Shown piece after piece: positions 26,892 through 34,129 of a stretch of 38,830 nucleotides of DNA; position 1 is the first letter of the stretch; each line of letters opens with the position of its first letter. This DNA is from Brevundimonas sp. ASV9. GTDB taxonomy: Bacteria > Pseudomonadota > Alphaproteobacteria > Caulobacterales > Caulobacteraceae. The stretch covers positions 1-38,830 of the forward strand of contig NZ_JAELUF010000020.1 of NCBI RefSeq assembly GCF_016429195.1, written 5' to 3'. A program made the position numbers and the translations under genes. The notes beneath the pieces are model-generated. The model made no database searches. It had not been told where the DNA came from and worked only from the letters and a program-made list of their open reading frames with translations.

Positions 26892-29800
26892 ATGCTGAAC
26901 CGGATCATCGACGCCTCCGTGCGTTTCCGCTGGCTGGTCGTGGGACTGGCCGTCGTCCTGGCCGTGCTGGGTGGGCGCGAACTGCTGCATCTGCCCATCG
27001 ACGCCGTGCCCGACATCACCAATCGACAGGTACAGATCACCACCGTTGCGCCGGCGCTAGGACCGGAGGAGGTCGAACGCCAGGTCACCTTCCCGTTGGA
27101 GACGGCGCTGGCGGGGCTGCCAGGCCTGACCGAGACCCGCTCCCTGTCGCGCCATGGCTTCTCGCAGATCACGGCCGTCTTCACCGACGCGACCGACATC
27201 TATTTCGCCCGCAATCTGGTCAACGAGCGGCTTCAGGCCGCGCGCGAGGATTTGCCAGAGGGGCTCTCGCCCTCAATGGGACCGGTCGTGACCGGCCTGG
27301 GCGAGGTCTACATCTGGACGCTGGAACTGACCGGCCCCGCCGCGTGGCCTGGGGCTGTCTATGTCACGCCCGAGGGCGAACGCCTCGTCACCGATCAGGA
27401 GAAGGCCACCTATCTGCGCACGGTTCAGGACTGGCTGGTCGCGCCCCAACTGAAGACGGTGCCCGGCGTCGCCGGCGTCGATGTGCTGGGCGGCTATGTG
27501 AAGGAATATGCGGTCCATCCCGACCCCAGCCGACTGGCCGCCTATGGCGTCGGCCTGGTGCAACTGGTCGAGGCGTTGGAGCACGCCAACCGCATCGCCG
27601 GCGCCGGATACGTCGACCGTGCGGGCGAGGCCTATATCGTGCGCGCCGACGCCCGGCTTAAAAGCCTGAACGATCTGGCCCAGACGCCGATCCTGAACCG
27701 GGGCGGCCAGGTGATCCGCGTATCCGACGTGGCCACGGTCGAGATCGGCCGCGCCCCTCGTCTGGGATCCGCCAGCGCCGACGGCCGCGAGACCGTGGTC
27801 GGCACGGCCCTGATGCTTCAGGGGGAGAACTCGCGAGAGGTGGCGCACCGCGTCGGCGAACGGCTGAAGGCCATTGCGCCCAGCCTGCCGCCGGGCGTGG
27901 TCCTCAAGCCCGAACTGGACCGCACCGAACTGGTCGAGGCGACCATCCGCACGGTGGAGCACAATCTGTCGCTCGGCGCCCTGCTGGTCGTCGCCGTCTT
28001 GTTCTTCGCCCTGGGCAATGTGCGGGCGGCGATCATCACCGCTCTGGTCATTCCGCTCAGCTTCCTGTTCGCCGCCTCGGCGATGAACCGTTTCGGCATC
28101 AGCGCCAATCTGCTGAGCCTGGGCGCGCTGGACTTCGGCCTGATCGTCGACGGCGCCGTGGTGGTGATCGAGAACACCCTGCGCCGCTTGGGCCTGAAGC
28201 GGGTTGAGACCGGGCGGTCGCTGACGACCGCCGAACGGCTGTCGGTCGCCGCCGCCTCGGCCCGCGAGATGGCCCGACCGGCGGCTTTCGGCCAGGCGAT
28301 CATCCTGCTGGTCTATGCGCCCCTGCTGATGTTCGAAGGGGTCGAGGGCAAGATGTTCGGCCCGATGGCCGCCACCGTCATGCTGGCGCTCGCCGCTGCC
28401 TTCGTCCTCAGCTTCACCTTCGTGCCCGCCATGGCCGCCCTGTCGGTGCGCGAACCCAAGGCCGATCATGAGGAGACGCGGCTGACCCGCGCCGCCAAGG
28501 CGCGTTACCAGCCGCTGCTCGCACACGCCATCGCCCGACCACGGCGTGTCCTTGTCGGCGCGGGCGTCGCCTTGCTGGCCGGCGTGATCGCCTTTTTGAC
28601 CCTGGGGCGGGAGTTCGTGCCGCAGTTGGATGAGGGCGATGTGCTGGTCCAGGCCCTGCGCGTGCCCTCGACCTCGCTGGAACAGAGCCAGGCGATGCAG
28701 TTCCAGGTCGAACGCGCCTTGAAGGCCATGCCCCAGGTCGATCGGGTCTTCACCCGCACCGGCACCGCAGAGGTCGCATCCGACCCCATGCCGCCGTCGA
28801 TCTCGGACACCTTCGTCATCCTGAAAAATCGCCGGGACTGGCCCGATCCGCGACTGCCGAAAGCCGATCTGGTTGCCGACATGGAGGCGCGGCTCTCGAC
28901 CCTGCTGGGCAACACCTATGAGTTCACCCAGCCCATCGAAATGCGGTTCAACGAACTGGTCGCGGGTGTGCGTTCGGACCTGGCGGTCATGGTCTATGGC
29001 GACGATTTCGCCGCCATGGAGCGCACGGCCCAGCAGGTGGCGGGCGTCCTGAACGGCATCGAAGGCGCGGCGGACGTGCGGGTCGAACAGGTCTCGGGCC
29101 AGCCGACCATCACCGCCAGCGTGGATCGCACCGTGGCGGCGGCGCAAGGGATTCATGCCTCCGACGCGGCGGACGCCTTGGCCATCGCCTTCGCCGGCCG
29201 TTCGGCCGGTCAGGTCAACGAGGGCGACCGGCGCTTCGATGTCGTCGTGCGGCTGGACGACGCCCTGCGCGCCGATCCGGCCGTGATGGAGCAGCTGCCG
29301 GTCATGCCCGAGAACACCGAGTCCGGGGCGCCGACCGTGCCCCTGTCCTCGGTCGCTCGCTTCGACGTCGGCGAAGGGCCGAACCAGATCAGCCGCGCCG
29401 ACGGCAAGCGCCGCATGATCGTCCAAGCGAATGTCCGCGGACGCGACCTGGGCGGCTTCGTCGCCGAGGCACAAGCCAAGGTCTCCGAACAGGTTCAGCC
29501 GCCGCCATCCGGCTGGATCGACTGGGGCGGTCAGTTCGAGAATCTGCAACGCGCCTCGGCCCGTCTGGCGCTGATCGTGCCGATCGTCTTCCTGACCATT
29601 GGCCTGCTGCTCGTGATGGCGCTGCGATCATGGAAGGACGCGGCCCTGGTGTTCGCAGGCGTGCCGCTGGCCCTGGTGGGCGGCGCGTTGGCGCTGGCGC
29701 TGCGAGGGATGCCGCTGTCGATCAGCGCGGCCGTCGGCTTCATCGCCGTCTCGGGCGTGGCGACGCTGAACGGCCTGATGCTGATGCAGGCCATCCGCCA

Positions 29801-30053
29801 ACGCCTGACCGAGGGCGACCCGCCGGCCACGGCGGCGCTCTACGGCGCCGTCAGCCGCCTGCGCGCCGTCCTGACCACGGCCCTTGTCGCCGTCCTCGGT
29901 TTCGTACCCATGGCGTTCGCCTCAGGGGCCGGCGCCGAAGTGCAAAAGCCGCTGGCCACGGTCGTCATCGGCGGGCTGACCACTGCAACGGTCCTCACCC
30001 TGATCGTCCTGCCGGTGCTCGCGGCATGGAGAGCAGATGCGGTTCCCGACTGA
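26892..30053 (+). CDS. czcA: Heavy-metal RND efflux pump, CzcA-like
   Basis: A 1053-residue proton-driven inner-membrane exporter of the HME-RND family. The start is taken at ATG 26892, two bases after the adaptor stop; a TTG at 26886 overlapping that stop is an alternative. The N-terminal LPIDAVPDITNRQVQI and the TM4 motif DFGLIVDGAVVVIEN are diagnostic. In that motif Asp414, Asp420 and Glu427 have the same spacing as the essential Asp402, Asp408 and Glu415 of Cupriavidus CzcA. This indicates divalent cations (Zn, Co, Cd or Ni) rather than the Cu/Ag CusA type. Length is normal. No CzcC-like outer-membrane channel gene is in the window, so a channel must come from elsewhere. Confidence 0.94.
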   Translation: MLNRIIDASVRFRWLVVGLAVVLAVLGGRELLHLPIDAVPDITNRQVQITTVAPALGPEEVERQVTFPLETALAGLPGLTETRSLSRHGFSQITAVFTDATDIYFARNLVNERLQAAREDLPEGLSPSMGPVVTGLGEVYIWTLELTGPAAWPGAVYVTPEGERLVTDQEKATYLRTVQDWLVAPQLKTVPGVAGVDVLGGYVKEYAVHPDPSRLAAYGVGLVQLVEALEHANRIAGAGYVDRAGEAYIVRADARLKSLNDLAQTPILNRGGQVIRVSDVATVEIGRAPRLGSASADGRETVVGTALMLQGENSREVAHRVGERLKAIAPSLPPGVVLKPELDRTELVEATIRTVEHNLSLGALLVVAVLFFALGNVRAAIITALVIPLSFLFAASAMNRFGISANLLSLGALDFGLIVDGAVVVIENTLRRLGLKRVETGRSLTTAERLSVAAASAREMARPAAFGQAIILLVYAPLLMFEGVEGKMFGPMAATVMLALAAAFVLSFTFVPAMAALSVREPKADHEETRLTRAAKARYQPLLAHAIARPRRVLVGAGVALLAGVIAFLTLGREFVPQLDEGDVLVQALRVPSTSLEQSQAMQFQVERALKAMPQVDRVFTRTGTAEVASDPMPPSISDTFVILKNRRDWPDPRLPKADLVADMEARLSTLLGNTYEFTQPIEMRFNELVAGVRSDLAVMVYGDDFAAMERTAQQVAGVLNGIEGAADVRVEQVSGQPTITASVDRTVAAAQGIHASDAADALAIAFAGRSAGQVNEGDRRFDVVVRLDDALRADPAVMEQLPVMPENTESGAPTVPLSSVARFDVGEGPNQISRADGKRRMIVQANVRGRDLGGFVAEAQAKVSEQVQPPPSGWIDWGGQFENLQRASARLALIVPIVFLTIGLLLVMALRSWKDAALVFAGVPLALVGGALALALRGMPLSISAAVGFIAVSGVATLNGLMLMQAIRQRLTEGDPPATAALYGAVSRLRAVLTTALVAVLGFVPMAFASGAGAEVQKPLATVVIGGLTTATVLTLIVLPVLAAWRADAVPD

Positions 30054-30072
30054 TCGACGGCGATTGAACAAG

Positions 30073-30111
30073 GCCTGCGTGACGCCGATCGAACCAAAGG
30101 CTCACGCAGGC
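30073..30111 (+). terminator. Possible terminator after the metal efflux pump
   Basis: GCCTGCGTGA (30073-30082) and TCACGCAGGC (30102-30111) form a perfect 10-bp stem with a 19-base loop, starting 20 bp after the pump stop. No T-run follows, so it would be a weak or factor-dependent terminator, or an mRNA end-protecting hairpin. Confidence 0.45.
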
Positions 30112-30193
30112 TGCGCATTATCGCGTTTGAAGACGGTCTCGCCTATATAGCGCCCCTTCCTGATCGAGCACCCACGTCATCCGCCACTGTTTG

Positions 30194-31237
30194 ATGCCTT
30201 CCACAATGTCGATAAATCAAGCACGCACGCTGTCCATCGCCCCGATGATGGACTGGACCGATCGGCATTGTCGGGCGTTCCACAGGGCGCTGACGCGCAA
30301 GGCGCTGCTTTATACCGAGATGGTGACGGCGCCGGCGGTGTTGCACGGGGATCGCGAGCGACTGCTGGGGTTCGATGCTCTGGAGCATCCGGTGGCCTTG
30401 CAGCTGGGCGGGTCGGATCCGGTGCAGTTGGCCGAGGCCGCCAAGGTCGGCGAGGCCTTCGGCTATGACGAGATCAATCTGAACGTCGGCTGCCCGTCGG
30501 ACCGGGTGCAGTCGGGTCGGTTCGGGGCCTGCCTGATGCGCGAGCCGGAGTTGGTGGCCGACTGTATGGCGGCGATCAAGGGGGCCGTCAGCGTGCCCGC
30601 CACCGTCAAATGCCGCATCGGCGTGGATGATCAGGACCCGGCCGTCAGCCTGTTCGCCACGGCGGACGCCTGCGCCGCCGTCGGGATCGAGGTCTTCGTC
30701 GTCCATGCGCGCAAGGCCTGGTTGAAGGGGTTGTCACCCAAGGAGAACCGCGACGTGCCGCCGCTGGACTATGATCTGGTGCGCCGGCTGAAGCGCGAGC
30801 GGCCGCATCTGAACATCTCGATCAATGGGGGCATCGCCTCAATGGACGCGGCCGAGGCGCATCTGGCCGAGATCGACGGCGTCAAGCTGGACGGGGTCAT
30901 GCTGGGTCGCGCCGCCTATCACGAGCCGGCCATCCTGGGTCAGGCGGATCGTCGCCTGTTTGGCGCGCCGGTCGAGGACACCGACGCCTTCGCCGCGCTG
31001 GAGCGCTATCGGCCCTATATGGCCGCGCGTCTGGAGGAAGGCGTCGCCCTGCCTGCCATGGCGCGGCATATGCTGGGGTTGATGCACGGCCGGCCGGGCG
31101 CGCGGGCGTTCCGTCGCATTCTGACGGTCGAGGCGATCAAGCCCGGCGCCGGCCTGGAGGTGCTGGACCGCGCGGTGGAGGCCGTGCGCGAGGCCGAAGC
31201 GAGGCGCGACACGGCGCCCGGCGACTGGGCGGCGTAA
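30194..31237 (+). CDS. dusA: tRNA-dihydrouridine synthase A
   Basis: A 347-residue FMN enzyme that reduces uridines to dihydrouridine in the tRNA D-loop. The start ATG at 30194 is chosen over an in-frame TTG one codon before it and an ATG at 30206; none has a clear ribosome binding site. The TIM barrel opens with LSIAPMMDWTDRHCR and includes YTEMVTAPA, PVALQLGGSDP, and INLNVGCPSDRVQSGRFGACLM with the catalytic Cys100. VHARKAWLKGLSPKENR is specific to the DusA subfamily, and the small helical C-terminal domain is intact. The gene stands alone and is not functionally tied to the metal pump upstream. Confidence 0.95.
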   Translation: MPSTMSINQARTLSIAPMMDWTDRHCRAFHRALTRKALLYTEMVTAPAVLHGDRERLLGFDALEHPVALQLGGSDPVQLAEAAKVGEAFGYDEINLNVGCPSDRVQSGRFGACLMREPELVADCMAAIKGAVSVPATVKCRIGVDDQDPAVSLFATADACAAVGIEVFVVHARKAWLKGLSPKENRDVPPLDYDLVRRLKRERPHLNISINGGIASMDAAEAHLAEIDGVKLDGVMLGRAAYHEPAILGQADRRLFGAPVEDTDAFAALERYRPYMAARLEEGVALPAMARHMLGLMHGRPGARAFRRILTVEAIKPGAGLEVLDRAVEAVREAEARRDTAPGDWAA

Positions 31238-31257
31238 CCCAATCTTCAGAGCTGACC

Positions 31258-31280
31258 GGCAAGGTTAAGAGAAACCTGCC
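31258..31280 (+). other. Bulged hairpin between dusA and barrel gene
   Basis: GGC-A-AGGTT pairs with AACCT-GCC around a six-base loop, beginning 20 bp after the dusA stop and ending 18 bp before the next start codon. GTTTC follows. It may weakly end dusA transcription or lie in the leader of the barrel gene; the evidence is only the symmetry. Confidence 0.3.
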
Positions 31281-31298
31281 GTTTCGGACCTGCACGTC

Positions 31299-31967
31299 AT
31301 GAAGACCCTGCTGATCGCCGCCGTCATCGCGACCGCCCTGCCCGCCACATCGGCCTTGGCGCAGGCTGACGGCCGGTTCGCCGTCGGCGCCCAGGTCGGC
31401 ACGCCGGGGGCCGGCCTTCAGGCGCAGTTCGCACTCAGCCCGGTCGTGGTGCTGCGCGGCGGCTATGACGTGCTCAAATGGGATCGGGACCAGACCTACA
31501 AGGGCATCGATTATGACGCCAAGATCGACTTTAAGTCGCCGGGCGCCTTTGTGGACCTGCATCCGTTCCGCAACGGCTTTCTGATCTCGGGCGGGGCCTA
31601 TTTCGGCGATCGCAAGGTCGATCTGGACGCCACGCCCACCGGAAACGTCAATGTCGGCGGCGCGACCTTCACGCCGGCCCAGGTCGGGACATTGACCGGC
31701 CGCATCGACCTGGAGAGCACCGCGCCGTTCGTCGGCTTGGGCTATGACAACACCTTCACGCGCGGCGGCAGGCTGGGCTTCCGCCTTCTTGCCGGCGCGG
31801 CCTTTGGCGATGCGCCGCAAGTGAATCTGGACGCCCGCGGCGGGACGTTGTCGAACGATCCCACCTTCCGTTCGCGTCTGGATCAGGAAGAGCGTGAAAT
31901 CCAGGCTGAAGCCGATGATTACAAGGTCCTGCCGGTGATTCAGGCAGGCTTGAACTTCAAGTTCTGA
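31299..31967 (+). CDS. Outer-membrane beta-barrel protein, unknown function
   Basis: A 222-residue protein with a clean signal peptide (MKTLLIAAVIATALPATSALAQ, cleavage after residue 22). The mature part shows alternating-hydrophobicity strands, such as FAVGAQVGTPGAGLQAQFAL, VVVLRGGYDVLKW and GRLGFRLLAGAAF, and ends in the aromatic GLNFKF, as expected for an outer-membrane barrel of about eight strands. It resembles small barrel proteins common in Alpha- and Gammaproteobacteria that have no assigned role. The acidic linker near residues 185-210 (DQEEREIQAEADD) is a soluble turn or plug. A hairpin CCCCAG/CTGGGG at 31983-32003 follows the stop but lacks a T-run. Confidence 0.8.
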   Translation: MKTLLIAAVIATALPATSALAQADGRFAVGAQVGTPGAGLQAQFALSPVVVLRGGYDVLKWDRDQTYKGIDYDAKIDFKSPGAFVDLHPFRNGFLISGGAYFGDRKVDLDATPTGNVNVGGATFTPAQVGTLTGRIDLESTAPFVGLGYDNTFTRGGRLGFRLLAGAAFGDAPQVNLDARGGTLSNDPTFRSRLDQEEREIQAEADDYKVLPVIQAGLNFKF

Positions 31968-32025
31968 TGCCCGAGGCGTCGTCCCCAGGCGCGAAGACTG
32001 GGGATAAATAGGTTATGCAAAACAG

Positions 32026-32101
32026 CGCGTTAACCGAGAAACAAATCGTAACAAACGGCACCAAGGCGGGTTTCGCCACTTTTCCGCCACAGGTTAACGC
32101 G
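32026..32101. promoter_or_regulatory. Widely spaced 10-bp inverted repeat before the 3D-domain gene
   Basis: CGCGTTAACC (32026-32035) and GGTTAACGCG (32092-32101) are perfect inverted copies 56 bp apart, each centred on GTTAAC, a rare hexamer in GC-rich DNA. They end 52 bp before the 3D-domain gene start. The arrangement fits paired regulator sites, with the promoter probably between them. Confidence 0.45.
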
Positions 32102-32152
32102 ACAAGGCCAGCGCCGGCGGCGTTGGGAGCCGGTGTCTCCTGAGCGAAACTC

Positions 32153-32710
32153 ATGATCGGCGCCTCCGCTGCTATCGCCATGCTTTGGGCTGCCGTATCG
32201 TCCGTGACGAGCGGGCCTGTCCCCTACAATGACGTCGTAGCGGCGGATCAAGTCAGGACTGAAACCCCTGCCGCCATCGTCGGTTCCGATGAAGTCGAGA
32301 CCGCCCTGAACGCCGAACAGGCCGAGCTGATGGCCTCCGATCCGGACTGGCGCGCGTCGGCGCGCCTGTATCACGCAGGCGGCGGCGGCGCGACGGGCAA
32401 CGATTCGCTGGGTTGCCGTCCGATCGCTATGCGCACCGTCGCGGTCGATCCTCGCGTGATCCCGCGCCGCACCAAGCTGTTCATCCGCGAAACGGTCGGC
32501 ATGCGCCTGGCCGACGGTTCGATCCACGACGGCTACTGGTACGCCTCGGACACCGGCGGCGCGATCAAGGGCCAGAAGATCGACCTTTACACCGGCACCG
32601 GTCGCGGCTCGATGAACCAGGCGCAGCGCCTGAACATGCGAACCCTGACCATCGTGGACGCCGGCGATTTCGACGGTTGCCCCCCGGCCTGGACCACCGC
32701 TTCCAACTGA
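32153..32710 (+). CDS. 3D-domain (Asp-Asp-Asp) protein, likely murein-related
   Basis: A 185-residue protein with a weak hydrophobic N-terminus (MIGASAAIAMLWAAVSSVTSG) that may be a signal peptide or anchor. The C-terminal half is a 3D domain as found in MltA-type lytic transglycosylases and Rpf/YocH-like cell-wall proteins. The three Asp-centred elements are visible: AVDPRVIPRRTKLFI, WYASDTGGAIKGQKIDLYTG and TIVDAGDF. A Cys pair (GCRP near residue 86, GCPP near 176) may form a disulfide. The start is the first ATG after an in-frame TGA at 32141. A role in peptidoglycan cleavage is probable from the fold but not shown. The gene ends at a strong bidirectional terminator. Confidence 0.8.
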   Translation: MIGASAAIAMLWAAVSSVTSGPVPYNDVVAADQVRTETPAAIVGSDEVETALNAEQAELMASDPDWRASARLYHAGGGGATGNDSLGCRPIAMRTVAVDPRVIPRRTKLFIRETVGMRLADGSIHDGYWYASDTGGAIKGQKIDLYTGTGRGSMNQAQRLNMRTLTIVDAGDFDGCPPAWTTASN

Positions 32711-32726
32711 TCCGATGCCAGAATGA

Positions 32727-32763
32727 AAAACGCCGGCTGACCGCAACGGTCAGCCGGCGTTTT
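32727..32763. terminator. Bidirectional intrinsic terminator
   Basis: A perfect 17-bp inverted repeat with a three-base loop (CAA) lies between two convergent genes. The GC-rich stem is flanked by A4 on the left and T4 on the right, giving T-runs after the hairpin on both strands. This is the clearest intrinsic terminator in the window and serves the 3D-domain gene and the two-repeat protein gene. Confidence 0.92.
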
Positions 32764-32785
32764 CGTGTCTGAAGCCTTACGCCGA

Positions 32786-33676
32786 TCAGTCCAGTTCGGA
32801 CACTTCCAGCGTCGACTGCACCATCGAGCCGTTATAGGTGCCGACCCAGATGTCGTAGCGGCCGCTCTGCGGATTGGTGATCGTCACCTTCGGATCGACG
32901 CCGCCCGCGCCGTCGTCGTCGCAGTAGAAGCGGCCGTTTGGCGTATTGATCAGCAGGGTCGTGTCTTCCGATGCGCGAACGCGGAAGGTCAGATCGGCGT
33001 CGCCCGGCTCGAAGAAGATCTGGATGTCCGGGGCGGAGCTGACCGAACCTTCGCAGCCCGACTTGGCGGCCGAGGCGGGCGATGAGCCGCCGGCCAGGAT
33101 CGACTTGGTCCAGGGGTCGGGCGTGAAGCCGCCGCGCAGATTGGCCGTGCCGTAGTTGGGCTCAAGATCGATATTGGGCGCCGCGCCCGCCGTCGTGTCC
33201 GTGCCGCCCAGTTCGCTGATCTGCAGCGTCGACTGGACCATGTTGTCGTTATAGGTGCCCAGCCAGATGTCGTAGCGGCCGCTCTCGGGATTGGAGATGG
33301 TCACCATCGGGTCCAGGTCGCCGCCGCTGTCGTCGTCGCAATACCAGCGGCCGCCAGGGCTGTTGACCAGTAGCGTGGTGTCCTCGCTGGCGACCGCCTT
33401 GATGGTCAGGTCCAGATCGCCGGCTTCGAAGTTCAGTTGCAGGTCGGGCGCGGCGCTGACCTTGCCCTCGCAGCCCGACTGCGCGGCCGAGGCGGCGATC
33501 GAACCGCCCGCCAGGATCGACTTGGTCCAGGGATCGGGCGTGAAGCCGGTCTCCAGCTGCACCGAGCCGTAGTTGGGGTCCAGGGTGAAGTCGGGCTTGG
33601 CCCCGCTCTTCTGCGCCAGGCTGACGCTAGGGGCGAGCAGCACGGACGCAGCGGCGATGACGGCGATGGATTTCAT
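32786..33676 (-). CDS. Secreted protein of two tandem 130-residue repeats
   Basis: A 296-residue exported protein (signal peptide MKSIAVIAAASVLLAPSVSLAQ) made almost only of two near-identical units, residues 28-157 and 167-296, joined by a short Thr/Ala linker. Each unit carries PNYG, GFTPDPWTKSILAGGS, SGCEG, a run of beta strands, a YCDDD loop, and SGRYDIWxGTYN with MVQSTL. The two cysteines of each unit (69/113 and 208/252) probably form a disulfide. The beta-rich pattern with GRYDIWVGTY resembles bacterial pre-peptidase C-terminal (PPC-like) domains, and the acidic loop could bind calcium. No enzyme domain is attached. Function is unknown. Confidence 0.82.
   Translation of the reverse strand: MKSIAVIAAASVLLAPSVSLAQKSGAKPDFTLDPNYGSVQLETGFTPDPWTKSILAGGSIAASAAQSGCEGKVSAAPDLQLNFEAGDLDLTIKAVASEDTTLLVNSPGGRWYCDDDSGGDLDPMVTISNPESGRYDIWLGTYNDNMVQSTLQISELGGTDTTAGAAPNIDLEPNYGTANLRGGFTPDPWTKSILAGGSSPASAAKSGCEGSVSSAPDIQIFFEPGDADLTFRVRASEDTTLLINTPNGRFYCDDDGAGGVDPKVTITNPQSGRYDIWVGTYNGSMVQSTLEVSELD
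32789..33178 (-). repeat. Coding repeat unit 2 of the two-repeat protein
   Basis: Encodes residues 167-296, the second copy of the same 130-codon unit. DNA similarity is also high (for example the stretch around 33080-33125 against 33500-33545), which points to a fairly recent duplication or ongoing gene conversion. Confidence 0.9.
33206..33595 (-). repeat. Coding repeat unit 1 of the two-repeat protein
   Basis: Encodes residues 28-157. It aligns with unit 2 at a constant offset of 139 codons without gaps, with blocks identical over 12 or more residues (FTPDPWTKSILAGGS). Confidence 0.9.
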
Positions 33677-33758
33677 GATGCTCCCTCCAGCAGCGGCGCA
33701 ACGCCGCAGGGGGACACTATTCCGTTTCGGCGAACCGTGCAGCTTGAAATGCGATCCT

Positions 33759-34082
33759 TCAGAAGCGGCGCTTGCCCGTCACCGTCTCGAAGAACAGGCG
33801 AAAGTCGCCCATCAGGCTCCACAGCGGATATTTGAACGTCGCGGGCCGGTTCTTTTCGAAGAAGAAATGCCCCACCCAGGCGAAGCCGTAGCCCAGCAGC
33901 GGCATGGCCAGCAGCCACCAAGCGTTCCGCGTCGCCACGAAGGCGACGAAGGCCGAGATCACCAGAAAGGTGCCGACGACGTGGATGCGCCGACACGTCC
34001 GGTTGGAATGCTCATGGATATAATAGGGATAGAAGGCCTCGAACGAGGCATAACGGCCCTCAGGTGCGGACGGCGTGCTCAT
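33759..34082 (-). CDS. DUF962 / Mpo1-like membrane protein
   Basis: A 107-residue protein of the DUF962 (YGL010w/Mpo1-like) family. Family marks are YIHEHSNRTCRRIHVVGTF near the N-terminus and FFEKNRPATFKYPLWSLMGDFRLF near the C-terminus. Two or three hydrophobic segments lie between them (LVISAFVAFVATRNAWWLLAMPLLGYGFAW). The yeast member is an iron-dependent dioxygenase acting on 2-hydroxy fatty acids, using conserved histidines like those seen here. Bacterial members are mostly uncharacterised. It is on the same strand as the helicase gene, 47 bp downstream, and its start codon is part of a strong hairpin. Confidence 0.88.
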   Translation of the reverse strand: MSTPSAPEGRYASFEAFYPYYIHEHSNRTCRRIHVVGTFLVISAFVAFVATRNAWWLLAMPLLGYGFAWVGHFFFEKNRPATFKYPLWSLMGDFRLFFETVTGKRRF

Positions 34083-34106
34083 GGGCGGAGGGTGCGCCTC
34101 CGCCCA
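34082..34106 (-). promoter_or_regulatory. Hairpin covering the Mpo1-like gene start
   Basis: TGGGCGGAGG and CCTCCGCCCA (minus-strand sense) form a perfect 10-bp stem with a five-base loop. The stem includes the only GGAGG before the gene and the first base of its ATG. It could limit translation, or act as a helicase transcript end; no T-run follows. Confidence 0.5.
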
Positions 34107-34129
34107 CGATCAGGCAAGTGCCGGCATGA

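Noticed and set aside
27273..29549. 758-codon open frame on the minus strand opposite the metal pump
   Set aside because: Antisense shadow of the high-GC czcA gene. The translation is rich in Gln, Asp, Gly and His with no domain or leader, while the sense frame has all RND motifs.
32026..32101. CtrA-binding sites in the GTTAAC pair
   Set aside because: The full TTAA-N7-TTAA arrangement is not found at either arm, so only a generic inverted repeat is claimed.
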